From: Rhytidiadelphus loreus
Taxonomy: Eukaryota > Streptophyta > Bryopsida > Hypnales > Hylocomiaceae
DNA length: 64,000 nucleotides
Assembly (NCBI GenBank): GCA_947034895.1
Contig: OX344763.1
Coordinates: 52,017,025-52,081,024 of the forward strand
Direction of reading: 5' to 3'
The position numbers and the translations under genes are program-made. Positions 38,211 through 50,771 of this stretch are shown piece by piece. Every line of letters starts with the position of its first letter. The first letter of the stretch is position 1. The notes beneath the pieces are model-generated. The model saw only the letters and a program-made list of their open reading frames with translations, was not told the DNA's origin and ran no database searches.

Positions 38211-38927
38211 GAATTCCTGCGCCCAACGTTCACTGTAACGGGAACGCAGGCTACGGAACACCGTAATGTATCCCTAGTCTACCGCCGCAAGCTACCGAAT
38301 TTAATGACTGCGTTCCGATTTCCTGTGTTCTGGCTGCTGAATCCGTCCACCCGGATGTCAAGTTCCGTCATTCTCCCGTACTGGTTCCGGAACGAAGTCT
38401 AAAGTAATTCTAAGTATTTATTTGTTTCCGCTAGTCTATGCCTAAACTAATTTTTTTTTGAATTTGACCTATTTTAATTTCTCCTAGTCTATTAAGGTCC
38501 GTACTAAGCTATTACGGATTCCGACAACACCAACTTACAGAAGTTCCTAGAAATGTCCCTAATTCTCTTCTAAGTGTTGGCTGTCCGATATTACATAGCA
38601 AGCCAAACTACCAAGATGTCTAAAGGTGTGACTGAACTACCAGGACTATGAAACCCACTACACATCATTTTAAAGCATTGAGTGCATCCGGTCCAATGTC
38701 TTCAATTTTGAGTATCAACTGGCAGCCGATATCCGTATGAAGAGAGGCGATGAATTTGAGAAACGTGTCCTCCAAAGCCTTGAATGTGGAGAAGGCTGTA
38801 GGCTTGTACAAATCATTGTAAATCCTCCGATTCCACTACATAGTGATATCGGCTGGCTGCCGATACGACATAGATTACTTTACCAAAAAATTCCCTTCCA
38901 ATTTGGGTTCCCATACTTGATTGACTA

Positions 38928-39650
38928 TGCAACTTCATAGTGTAATTGTCCCGGTCTTTTTGCGCCATTCACGTATTCCGAGACCGACTCATGCTCGTGC
39001 ATTGGATAAATGAAGGGAATAATATCCGTCGAAATGTTTGGAATGACTCTACTGTCATTTGGGAAATTGAGGTCCCCCATAAATGGTAGCGGAATGTAGC
39101 ACGCCGGATCCGGTGTCCTCCTCAACGAGAGTGGGCATACGTCCACCATTAGCACCTGGTCTAGTGAACATATATCCTTGGAAGGTCGCTTATTGAACAG
39201 TGTTGATATCATTTTGTAGCACCATGGGAATTTTTTGCTCTCTACACAGTATTCTCTGCCATACACAAATGCTAGTTTGTTTCTAACATGTTTTGGAAGC
39301 AAGTGCGCAAGCAATGGTCTAAGTTCTATAATTGGCATCCTTGACCAAATTCCTATGTTGAACTTTTCAAACAATGTTGCAAACAATGCAATTAGTCCCG
39401 GTCTTTTGATGACGTTTCTGTGCGGATCCTAAATATCGACCTCGATATTTGTGTCGATAAAACAAAGCAAACCCGTGACGCCGAGTACAACACATTTTTT
39501 GAACAAATGTGGTTGACCATTGTTGGACTTCTGAACAGAAGAGAGATTATAAGAAATGGGTAAGAGATCATGGGAGCCAAGTCCATGTGATGTCAGCTGG
39601 CAACCGATACATATGACTGACCCAGAGTACAAGAGCAAGCAATCCATCAT
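38928..39650 (-). pseudogene. HAD/FCP1-like domain gene with degenerate motif I (second of two)
   Basis: Frame 39560-38928 reads KKCVVLGVTGLLCFID (motif I strand; the catalytic Asp pair replaced by Gly and Thr), then VIKRPGLIALFATLFEKFNIGIWSR in two runs (helix and motif II strand), LAFVYGREYCVESK, and QVLMVDVCPLSLRRTPD (motif IV, one acidic residue kept). This is the FCP1/SCP-like layout at about normal domain length. TAG at 39429-39431 follows IEVDI and reads as Gln. The stop is TAG or TGA near 38926. With motif I lost it is unlikely to be an active phosphatase and may be a binding domain. It lies 3' of a similar gene at 40045-41395, with hairpins at 39591 and 40018 near its 5' end. Confidence 0.6.
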
Positions 39651-40044
39651 GAGTACACATAGTGATCCGGAGCAAGACAGTTGGTATCGAATGAAGATGG
39701 GACAATCCCGGCCTCAAATGGTAGAGCCAATATTGCTCTCAAAGTATTGAAACGCAACCTTAGAGAGTTTAGAGGGTCACAATCATCTTGATTATAGTGA
39801 CCATGCCCTACCGATCAAATTCTCGAAGGAAACATTTGAATGCTTCGAGAGTGAAATTGACATCCACCTTTTAAAGCCGGACACCCGGCCTGTAAAGCCT
39901 TTATTTACAACTAAATGTACATGAAACATACAAAATGATTACAAAATTTCTACGAACTAGAATATTTCCGCTATATCTACAGTGCACATAAACAATCTAT
40001 AGAATGTACACAATGCATGTCGGTTGGTAGCCGATACATCATCC

Positions 40045-41395
40045 TCCCTCCTCTGACTGGTCGACCGCCATGCTACCTCCCATGGCATGTAGCTCTTCTA
40101 CCGAATAGGGGACCTCGAATCCCTTTTAATACTTGGGCATGACTCTAACATAGTGATCATGCAAGGTGGATCCCGGCATACATCGCGGAAGCCCGATGTC
40201 CGAGTTTCTCTCACAGAATTTTGGTACCGTCAAATCCGACGAGAGGAACCATTCAAGGAACGGTATCATGGAGGCTTGTAGAAAGGGCAGCTTTCCACCC
40301 TTCTTCGATTTCTCCGAGTACATTGTACAAGGAGGTGGATGAATGACGTTGTAAGGCAAGTTGAGGACATTCCTAATAGGTAGATGATCCACGATTAGTG
40401 AGTTCCTGATCGAGGCACCACTATTGTACAGCAAGGGGGAGGACCCGAGAAGTCGTGCAAGACGTTTTAGGAAAATTGGTCGTGACTGATTGTTAGGATC
40501 CCTGTACATAGACTTGTCTCACGACTCCTGCCTAAAGGCAAGGAAATCCTCTCCAATCTCCGGTACTTTATACTTCAAATTGTGGAGTCTCTGCTTCAGA
40601 GTCTGTAAGGGTAAGACCGACCAATAGATGATCACAATGTCTTGACTCTGACAAAATTTGAGGAACTGCAAGAGCCCCGGTCGATCTCTAACGTGCGACC
40701 TCTGGTGCAAGTTTGACCCCTTGACTATGAGAGGCTCATAGTATAGTATTGTTCCTTTTACCTCTAGGAAGAGGAACAATCTCGGAGTCGCTACCTGTAG
40801 AGGATCAACAACGGACGGATTTGCTCTCGATTCGAGAGGTGGTTGATGACACTCATCCCTTCCTTCAGACACTGTGTCCTCGGTTGCCTCAGATGGTTGA
40901 GATACTTCATCTGCAATGCAAGATGAAATACATAAAACATGAGATGCAACTTAAAGCGGAATTGGACAACAGTAGTAGAACGTATCGGCTGGCAGCCGAC
41001 ACACTACTTGAGTACTCTAGTCTATCCAAGTACAGGCTCCCATTGACAAGTCCCTACGAACAAGTTTGAGCCAGTCATCACTATATGTAAATGAGCTATA
41101 CTAAGTAGATGTCTATCGCCTACGAACCTCTAGTCCGCATCCGCTTAGACGATGGTCCGGGAGACAGCGCCTCATTCGGGAAGTTGTGATCTCGTGATGC
41201 CCCGCCTTCGTCAAGCTCCATATCTTATTGCGTCCGTTTCTGTTTGGATGGTGTTGAGCGGGACGAGTCCATTGAACCCGATGTGCGTTTGCTCGTGACT
41301 CCTTTGCTCCTTCCCCTTCTGAGTTCACCCTACGGAGCTTCCTGAGGTATCGGCTGCCCGCCGACAGCAACATCCATCCTTGTTGCCGGAAGCCC
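40045..41395 (-). pseudogene. HAD/FCP1-like domain gene with degenerate motif I (first of two)
   Basis: An N-terminal exon near 41395-41127 is Ser/Lys/Arg-rich (SKRTSGSMDSSRSTPSK, KRMRTRG), probably nuclear targeting. After an intron with the hairpin at 40983, frame 40900-40045 reads PRLFLFLEVKGTILYYE (motif I, Asp to Glu and Asp to Lys), RDRPGLLQFLKFCQSQDIVI, then IRNSLIVDHLPIRNVLNLP (motif IV region) and a C-terminal helix. In-frame interruptions: TGA at 40519-40521 (reads as Arg), TAA at 40126-40128 and one TAG and one TAA in the first exon (read as Gln). The end is a TGA at about 40045. The same fold as the neighbour, diverged beyond simple tandem duplication. Possible role: phosphopeptide or RNA polymerase II tail binding, by family analogy only. 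Confidence 0.55.
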
Positions 41396-41399
41396 TATG

Positions 41400-44300
41400 G
41401 CAGTGAGCGGTTCCTGAGGCTCACTCGCATTGTCGTCCAGGAGGGGTCGTGTCCAGCCTTAGGATCTCCTCTAATGGAGGAACATCATGCAGATTGACGA
41501 CCATGGTGTCAGAGGTGACACTGTAGGCCTGTCTACTCAACCCGGCAGATTCCATTGTAGTGTGTGCCGATGACTATTGGCACTCCACGGGATCTGGCGT
41601 CGACGACTGATTTGGGATCGTAGATTGTGGTTGGCGATCCCTGTGAACGAGAGCCTCTCTAGGGGAGAGTTCACTTCCTGAGTCCGACGAGAATATTCTA
41701 ATTGGAAAGCTCTCCCGCATGCATATTGAGGACATCAGCAGCGCAGGCCGCGATGGACCAGCAGAGCCTCTCGGATTCTGTTGCAACATTGGTGATGATA
41801 TTGGTGGTGGCTGTTGTGTAGTGGATGTATGCGGCAGGGCCTCCAGATCCGATCCTCCAACAGTCCCTGACTGCGGTAACACACAGGGAGCAGAAACGAG
41901 GTTCATTCCCTTCACGCGCTCTTTTGCCCTCGCTACTCCGTCCTCCTCCCTAACGAACTCCAAGACTGTTCGGCCATTCCTCTACTTACCCACAGCACTT
42001 GAGTCAGTGACGATGTATCGACTGCCAGCCGACACAAATGAATGGCATCAATGATGTGAATTCCTTATGAGATGAGGGTGGAGTGACTTACTAGAGCGAT
42101 CTCCGTGATGTTTCCCCCGCCCCAGATGTTGATAATGGTGGCCTCCTTTGCTTTCAACGTGGGCTTCATCAGTTGCTCGAGAAGCCCATGTCCGACCCCG
42201 CACATTCCGCCATTCCAGTCTACTTCTCCCTCAACGTCGACCTGAAACCATTTCGGCGCCTTGGAGATCCCGGTGAACCTTTTGAAAACCGGAAAGAGGG
42301 AGGCCCTGTCCTCCGGCTTAGGGAAGGTGATGGATAGTATGACCATCGTCCTGGCCTCTATCTCCGCCCTAAGGAAGCCGCCATGAGGTGATGGTTGGTA
42401 GTACACGGTGTGGTAGTACCACGATGCTGTTGAGGAATATGATGCCGACGCGACAGAATCCCAGAAGCGTGAGTTCCCGATGAAAAGCATTGGGAATGTA
42501 GGCGTCGTTCGACGGTCTGTCTGTCCCATCGTCTTCTGCGGGTATTTCAGCTACTAGGGATATGTCGAGGAAGTTGTTCTTCGAAACCGCTAGGGCTTCT
42601 CCACTATCGTTGTATCCAAAGAGAACAATGAACTTCTTGTCGTCCACTTGCAGCCCCTCATTCCCCATCCTTGTTCGAAGCACGTCCACCACCTCCGCGA
42701 TAGTCTGTCCTAGTCGACATTCGTATCTCAGGTCGTTCGAACTTCCTTCCTCCACCGGTGCCACTGACATTGTGGTGTAGTTCATGAGAGTTGTGTAGAA
42801 GACCCCCGGCGCTTTCCCATCGACGCTCTTGTCCGTTGTTGGATTCATGGGGTTGACGCGCCCTTTCAGCCAGTTGCTTCCATTTGTGAATTTCATGACA
42901 TCCTTCCAAACGTTCCGAACAACGGCAGCAGAGTAGCCATCCTTGTCAGCCAGCTCCTGCCAGTCTTCATCAGTATATAGGACCCAAGCTGTGTCTTTGC
43001 AAGGAAGGGGATACTTCTTCCTGGTCCACATAATTTCATTTATGACCACCCTGTCCTGCTTTTTCTTTCTGCACTAATCAAAGAATGTCATCTTCCCGGA
43101 TGACTTGGCCTTTGTAGTGTTCTTGATGTTGACGCGTAGGGCAACAATATCCCTGACTAATTCGCAGAGGTCTAAGTCTCGCAGCCCAAGCGTTGGCGTG
43201 AGATCTGTTTTCGTGATGTGCGTGAGGGGTTTCCGATTGACGATGAGATTCGGAACAGTCCCATCGTCCCCAATGAGTTCTCCATTTTCCCATGCATCGA
43301 ACGCCTCTGTCCAGAGTACCCATGTACTCTCTTTGGTGAAGATGAGCGGCAGCTTTGAGGATACTTTCTCATCCACGAAGTGCGCCATAACCTGAAGCTT
43401 CGTAGCCTGCACGATTTCACACCCAGAAATCAGAACACGATATTTTGTATCGGCTGCCAGCCGATAACAACAATATTGGCTGCACAATGTGCTACTGTAT
43501 CAGCTGCCAGCCGATAGAATAGCATGTCCAGATATAAGGCGCAGTGATAGACATTACAAGAGATGCTTGATGAATACCTTGAACGCTGGTGACGGCTTGC
43601 CACCTCCACGATGCGGCTCCGGACATCCTGCCTTCACCCAGGCAGCCCTCCCTATCTCCGCGCAGGATCGGAAGGTCTCCTTCGCCACCTTCTCGGCAAT
43701 GTTTAGGTTCAAGGCGTTGGACACCCGGACAAGTGTGTCCGCCTGTCTACTGCAGACCGGAATGATCTCGAACTCCAGGAGATCTTTCCTCGCTTCCGAT
43801 CCTTTAGGGTATTGATCTGCTAGTTCCCTACAGGCAGTGACGGTATGCTGCCCGCCAATGATGTATCAGTAAACGTTGGGTGCCTTCCACCAGGGCATTG
43901 GAATTCCATCAATGACCACCTCATCATTCTGTGCTAGACACCTGTCCATGACCGCATCCAATCCCTTATCCGTTGGTAAAGGCGCACGCTTTAGTGGAAT
44001 GCCGTGAATTTCGGGCTTCTTCCGAATTGATCCATACCCCTTGTATGGTCCTGACCTGAAATCACTAAGTCCAAAAATTTATTAACATCGATGATCTGTC
44101 AGCTGCCAGCTGATAGAACACATAAACGCATATGAATTGGTATATGCGAAAAGAAGGGAAACGAATGTTAAATACCTAACCAAGGCGGTCCTTTGCAATT
44201 TTCCTGTACTTTAGCTCATCTGGTGCAATGTGCAGCTTCTCAGAGGGGATGACATCCGGTAGTCACTGCTTCTTATATGGGAAGGTGTGCAGCAGTCCTT

Positions 44301-45373
44301 TTTCCAACGCTTGGTAAATCGCGTTCACCTCATTGTCCTTGGTCTTGGTAGTGAGATGATTTCCATGCACCAATGCCTCGTCAAGCGATAGCGTCAACAC
44401 CTTGTTGGGATCGTCCTTTCCCTTCCCTTTCCTCTTCGATTTGCTTGGCGACCTTGTGTCCACAACCTCATTCTCAGGGAGGTCAACCGCTGTCGTCGAT
44501 GGCTTCCTCCAAGGGGCCGTCACCTTCTTCTTCCCCTTTCCATCTCGAGGATGACACGGGCATTATGTTCATCCTGCTCATGCTTGAGGCATTCCCATCC
44601 CAGTACAAGTTCATCAGCATCTTCTGGTGTGTTATCAACAAAAGTCATGCCTAGCCCCATAGACCTCGCTCCACAGACATCTTCCGTGCACTTCTGGACA
44701 GGCAACTCTACCGCGATGTAGTCGGCCACGCCATCTGGGTTGCCAACTGGGAGCAGACAAATCATGACGTGCACGTCTACTTCAACAGCCATGACGGACA
44801 TAACATTTTCCTTCCCGGGGGTCATGTTTCCCTTCAACTTGAAGGAACACGCAATCTCCACAAGTTTGTCAGATGACTCCCTCCAGCACAGGCCCCACTC
44901 TTGGATGGCCTCGCTTGCTCTCCACATTGCGCGTGGTGGGAACCCGTCGCCTAATATTTGGGAGTTCGGGATTTGAGGTCCGAGAAGTCTAGCCAAGAGG
45001 GTCGGTTTCTTGCACAATAGTACACATCAATTTAGAGCTCAATACTATTGAATCTGCTCGAGGACGCCCAAATCAATCATCATCTACTGTATCAACTACC
45101 AACTGATAGAACCTGAAATGTCCTCACTCTGCCAATATAAATCGATATCGGCTGCCAGCCGATACAATTTGCGCACTGCCCGCGAGTCTTCTGAAACCCT
45201 AGAGCTCCCTATGAACAACAGACTATGTCGGCTGCCAGCCGATAAAATTACTACTACGCAAAAACCCGGAATGAAATTCTAATCGCAATAGCAGGCAAGA
45301 AAAATTGTATCGGCTGCCAGCCGATACAAGGTATGTGTAGTACCTCTCGGGCGCCACATCTAAGGACGCCATC
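41400..45373 (-). pseudogene. ParB-domain / DNA-methyltransferase-like fusion, third family
   Basis: Possible first exon 45373-45344 (MASLDVAPE). Exon about 45008-44182; exon about 44060-43578 with the ParB-like box YIIGGQHTVTACREL, preceded by IPLKRAPLP; exon 43406-42092; exon from 41981 on. The methyltransferase-like part is split: VDWNGGMCGVGHGLL and IINIWGGGNITEIAL (motif I) end the exon at 42092, and the next exon opens NGRTVLEFVREEDGVARAKE, the strand-and-Glu signature that follows motif I. Joining across the intron is in phase. The tail is Ser/Pro/Gln-rich. Damage: TGA at 44263-44265 and 43866-43868, TAG at 43074-43076 and 41574-41576, a 1-nt shift in a purine run near 44523-44545, and a shift near 42500. 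Introns hold hairpins: four in intron 1, one at 44097, two at 43448-43516, one at 42016. Confidence 0.65.
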
Positions 45374-46605
45374 ACCGCAGGAGTGAGCTGCTTATCGGCT
45401 GGGTATAATATCCTATCGATTGCTCAGAATCTCGTGCCGCCCGCACTCCTCCTCTATCGGCTATCGAAGAAATCCTATCGGCTGAGGTTGGAAAGGTCGC
45501 CACAGCTGAAGCAACAAGGCGGTTGCTGTGACGCAGTGTCAGCTGCAAGCCGGTGAAAAAGAGAGCGTGGGGGAGAGGAAGAGAACGAGAGAGCAAGATA
45601 GTAGATTGCAAATGAGAGAAAATGAAAGTGGCTTGGGGAGTATACCCCCCCCCCCACTGAAGTGACGGTTGCCAGCCGGGAGAACCATCATTACAAACCT
45701 AAACCATTCATCCAATGATTACATCCATCCATGGCTTTTCATCCAAATTCAAGTACTCCACTTGCAACTGAGGACAACCAAGTAACGAACACTCATTGCA
45801 GAGAGATGCGTACGTATCCCACCACGATCTCGAAACGGTTGTACCTGTCTCTTTTGCAATCACCACAGCATCAACCTCCTCCACATTCAAATTTCAAGCG
45901 CCAAAATCAGTCTTTGGCCTCCTTCTTAGGTTCAATTTCCAAAGCATTTCATTCTTTCGCCTTCATTTGCCACTTACACACACTCTGACCGTCCAAGAAC
46001 CGTTAGGGAGGAGTGGATTTCGGGGGCTTGCATTGGTCATCTATGGATTGATTTGGAGTGGTTTGCAATGGTTCGCAGTGGATTGAGTGGAATGCTTGGC
46101 AATGTAGTAGTGTACAGAAGAATGCAGAGCAATGTAATAGATTTCTAGAATGCAGGCATACCAGGGGATTGCAGTAGTTTGCAGTGCGTTGCACAAGTAG
46201 TTCAAGAATTAATCAAGACCATAGCTAGAAATTGTTGTCCTAGTTGTGATTCTGCATTTTCTGTCTCCTCGCATCTGTGGTCCAGATATTTGACCAGGTT
46301 TGGACTGGGATTCAATGCAGACTACCTAGATCAGCATGTTTAAAATCTAGCAACGTGCATGATTCACATATTTTCGTTTGCACGGATTAGGGTTCTACTA
46401 TTGTCCGTACAAGATGAGGTGTCGGCTGCTAGCCAATAGGAAGTGGAGTCCATATCCATATGGATTCATTAGAGGATCCTCCACGATAGAGAAAGTCGTC
46501 TAGCAGGTGGTACACGGATGTATCAACTGCCAGCCGATAAAGTGGCTCGGGTTCCGAGAGAAGGGTTAGCTCAGATATTGTAGGCGTTGTCGCCAATTCT
46601 AAGTC
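45374..46605. promoter_or_regulatory. Divergent intergenic region between the ParB/methyltransferase-like and DUF7869-like genes
   Basis: About 1.2 kb separate the presumed starts of the minus-strand gene (45373) and plus-strand gene (46606). It holds three full hairpins (45537, 46420, 46521), several half-hairpins (45394-45480 and 45661), and a run of about ten C at 45648-45657. From 46000 to 46200 there is a GCAGTGGTTTGCAATGG-like short repeat. No clear TATA box was chosen. A shared promoter region is inferred from gene orientation. Confidence 0.4.
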
Positions 46606-49600
46606 ATGAGTGGATCTGATGATATGGGTTTGGACGTGAGTCCTATAGAAGCATTTACTAAAAACAGTGGCTCCGAGAGACTAAAACTAGGGAAGGGAGT
46701 AGTGGTTGCCCTTACCCTCGAAGGACTCTATTACGTTGGAAGGGCGGTCGTAGAAGGGGTGGTGAACCGCGATCCCTACCTCGTGCGCGTTCATGTCCTA
46801 GATGTTCCACAAAATCTGGACATGCCTATTCCGTTTCTTGAGGGAGACTTGGTCTTCCTCAGACACTACCCAGGAAGGTCAATCATTTGGGAGGCAGACA
46901 ACATCTATCCCTATGCTGAATCGGATGGGTCTGCATGCGCTGGTGTTAGCCGGCAGCCGATACAGGTCAACGCGGATGAAAAACCCATTCAATAATTCCT
47001 ATCACTCACTGTGAATATGGATGTTGCCCTCCTGCAAACTGTGGGCCCGGAACTGGTATATACTGGGGTGGGAACAATTGTAGAGTGCTCTCCCAAGGGA
47101 TTCTGGGAAGGCTTCCGCATTCCGCACAACTTCTTCCTCGTTGTCAAACTTCTGCATGTCGTCGACGACTTCAAGGATCACATTGCCTACTGCGAAATTC
47201 CGAAATTCATGACACTCAAATGCTGTGTTGGATACAGAATACTCTGGAGTGGTTACAAAGTCAGACCGATCGAGACCTCTAATGCGTCCAACAGGAATGT
47301 CGGCGGCCAGCCGATAGGTTCACTAGAGACCTGTATGATGCAGCCACAACTGCTTGCGAAATGCGAAAGTGGAGGTAGCTCCAACGATCCGCCGGAGGAG
47401 TTTCGAGAGCCAACTCAAGGACCCATTCCTAACAATGCATTAGACGAGGACAATCGAGAGGATAGGCTCTACTCCACGGACGACAACAACCACGGGTACG
47501 ATGATGACCCTCCCAATGTTCATGGTCATAGTACCTTCGACAAGGGCGGGTCTGAAACCAGCGCTGCGGACAGCTTCGTTCATGCGGACGCGTCTAGGGA
47601 AAATATGGGAAGTAGAAATATCAGCTGTAACTCGGATGGATTGCAGTCCGGGCTCCCAATCCCGGATAGACCTCTATGGAGAAACCAATATTGTGAACTT
47701 CTCAATGACGACTTCTCGTTATTCGGAAGAGCGATTATCCAAGTCTGCCTGCGAAACGAAGCCTGCGACGATGACGTCCTCAGAGATTCGGATGTCGGAG
47801 TCATGTTCGTATCGGACAATGAGGCACTGCAAATGACAACCATGCGCTGGAGGCTATCACATGCAAGATTGGAAGGGGGAAGGCTACTCTCTGAAATTGT
47901 CACGCTATGCTCGGAGGCTGCTCTCTTGAATGTGTCCGACGACAATGGAATGCAGGGAGTACCGAAGAATCCATACCGGTCGGTGCGCAGAAAGGTCATT
48001 CCCAGGAATAGCGAAAGCCTGTCCAAACTACAGATGAAGACCTCGGACATGGACATAGGCAAGGTCAGCTCGCAAACGTGCTGCAAGCTCAGATGCTACC
48101 AGACATTTCCTTGGGAGGACACCAGAAATATACGACGGAAGTTCTTTGCTTGCACATTTGAGACCAGGAGGGAGATGGCATATGCGGTGCAGAGTCAACT
48201 TCATGCAGGTGTTATTCCTGGAAAAAAATTCATTACTCTTGCAAACACAGACGTCTGCGAGAACGCTTGGTATATCATTCACGGGGTCTCGAGGTCGGCC
48301 TATCATGTCTACAAGGCTGCGGCCGTTGGAGGATCTGTTAGCGGATCGCATGGAAATGCAGGGGCTCGACGACCAAGGCCGCAAACAGTTCAGGCTCAAG
48401 CAACTCTCATGACGATCATCAACGAAAACGCGGACCAGATGCCCAACGAGTTTAGACTAGTTGGAAATAAATGCGTCGACAACCTCAAGGTCGTCCCCTC
48501 TACTATGAATTGGGATCACATGCGCAAACAAGTTAATTATATAAGTTCATTATTTGCCTCTACTTATTCAATACACAACTCCTCTTGTCAGCTGCCAGCC
48601 GATACAATCATTTTCTGCCTATGAATTCCTTTACCATGCGCTTCAGTCATAGATCACTACTCTAATTCGTCCGTCCATTGCAACTCTATCGGCTGCCGAC
48701 CGATAGAACTGTTTAGCCACTCTCGGAAACTTATTCAACGAGCTATGTCAAACAGGTCAATGGTATATGTAATATGAAGCGGATCTCCCAGTCTGCAATC
48801 AGTTGCCTCAAGAAAGCACATTTCAAAAACGTAGAGGTCAAGGCAGTGGGGAGCAATTTCTAGAAATGCACAGAATGCGACTTCTTAGTTGAGTTCATTG
48901 CGAAGTATCCGAGAGGTTGCGATGAGTGGCAAGTCCTAGTCAATGACAGAGAGAAACATCTCAATTACCAACGCACTTGTAGGAATGTATATAGTGGATG
49001 GACAACATAGTCGGTGCAAAATCCATCAGAGTTCCTCTGCATTATTCATGACAAAATGGACACCACAAAGACTGCGATTCCGAGGATGTAGCGCATCACC
49101 AAAGCCACCGCTGTGCTAGGGCAGATTCCAATCTCATGTACTGGCATGCTCACACATGGACATGGAGATGGCGCATATGCTCATTACTCCACATCACTCT
49201 GGCCGGGGGATTCCAATTTCACTATATCATCGATGTGCAGGGTACTCAGAGCTCTCGAGAGACCACCTGTTCGAGAATCCAAGATACTCTTCTCCACTCC
49301 ACCGCAGAATAGCTTCTTCGAGGCTCTGCTTCATGGGAAATCAAGGTGCAATTCCTCCGTTCCTGAGGCCGCAGGGAAAGTCACGAACACTCCACAAACA
49401 TGACGACCTCATGTTCCACTTCCTAGGAAACTATTCTTGCAACTTGACAACTCTGCAAAAGACAATAAAAATAGGTTCCTCATGGCTTTCTGCTCATTGC
49501 TCACTGCCAAGCGAATATTGAAAGAAGTTACTGTCGGGTTTCTCATTGTCGGGCACACGCATGAAGACATCGACGTGCACTTCAGTTATCTCTCAAAACT

Positions 49601-50771
49601 AATCAAAAGGAAAAACACCTTCGTGCTTGCTGATCTCATGAAGGTGTTCATGGATTCACAGAAGATTGTTGCCTTCATTCCGGAGTTCGTGCAGGAAGTG
49701 GCGGACTTCAAATCATACCTCAAGGGCTTCCATCATGATGGGGTGAACAAGATCATCGGGCTAGGAGACAAACACCTCTTCAAATTCTACGTCGTCGAGG
49801 CTGGTGATGATCGTGGATGGCCGGTCATGAGGTACAAAATAAGAACCACGGACTCATCATGGCTGCCTCCAGGGCCGCCCGTCAAAATGTGGACCGCGGA
49901 CAAAGATGGGAGACCCAACATTCCACAGGGGGACCTACAACCAGTGCCATTCAAGGCACTCTGGGGAAATGTGGACATTAATCCTAGAAGACGAAATGCA
50001 GAGAAAGAAGTCGCCAGGGCTACTGAATGCAATGAAAAACAGTCCTTCATCAAAAATGGAATCGCTAAGTACATTGAATTCTGGAAATCAGGAATGGCAA
50101 GAAACAAGCGATACGCAGAGGAGATGGCGGGTTGCGTTGCTTACTAGGAAAGAATTCTATCGGAGATTAATTCGCCGCTGCTACAAACTCCAGCATTTCT
50201 TCAAGAGGGATTGTGGCCGCTCTCTGACTGGACAAGGGATCACGGAACTGCTTTCACACAAGACGGGGCGGATCCAAATAATCCAGTGGACACCACACCG
50301 GAGGACGAATCTGAGCCAACTCCATACTGCGGTCCTGCCAAGGACAGACCAAGGTTGACGTTCAATCCATTCAGGGATGTCTTGCTAGGAGACTTTGTTC
50401 TTTGCCGACCAATTCAAAACAATTACTTGCCGGTTTGGCTGGGAAGGGTACTCGAGTGTGTGGACATGACTCTAGGGCCAACGTATGGGAATTTCAAGAT
50501 AGAGTGGTGGACTCCAATAAAAGCCAAGAGGGAGGGAAAAGCGCTTGTGGCGAGGGAATGCTGGACTCGGAGGTGGCACAAGGAACTTTGTCTGCCGTAG
50601 ATGGTTCATGTCAACATTGTCCTATACTCACATAGAATGCCCTCGCATGCAAAGAAAGGACCTCCCACGTCTCATGTTATCCCAGAGGCCTCGGTTGCTA
50701 CTGTGATTGCAAATCTAGAGGCCGCAGGTGCAACTGTGGACAAAGATGCAAACGATGAGGGAGATGATTAA
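46606..50771 (+). pseudogene. DUF7869-like transposase-like gene
   Basis: Starts at ATG 46606. Two similar small beta-rich domains come first (KGVVVALTLEGLYYVGRAVV and LVYTGVGTIVECSPKGF), then an acidic linker, then a Cys-rich domain (CCKLRCYQTFPWEDTR). The core, 48781-50147, has IIHDKMDTTKTAIPR, LFLQLDNSAKDNKNRFLMAF and VGFLIVGHTHEDIDVHFS, the spaced acidic blocks typical of this family and compatible with an RNase H-like transposase fold. A C-terminal reader-like domain (GDFVLCRPIQ, LPVWLGRVLE, FKIEWWTPIK) follows, and the gene ends in TAA at about 50769. In-frame TAGs at 48861, 49008, 49089, 50145 and 50598 all read as Gln; frames also change near 49100-49440. Introns or spacers near 46944, 47298 and 48586-48705 hold hairpins. 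The DUF name is from memory. Confidence 0.6.

Noticed and set aside
45640..45660. Poly-C tract as a structured regulatory site
   Set aside because: A single run of about ten C with no surrounding structure; also prone to assembly error.
46985..48624. Treating the 537-codon ORF at 47011-48624 as a complete protein
   Set aside because: It runs through hairpin-bearing introns near 47298 and 48586 and homologous coding sequence continues to 50771, so it is an exon group of a longer gene.
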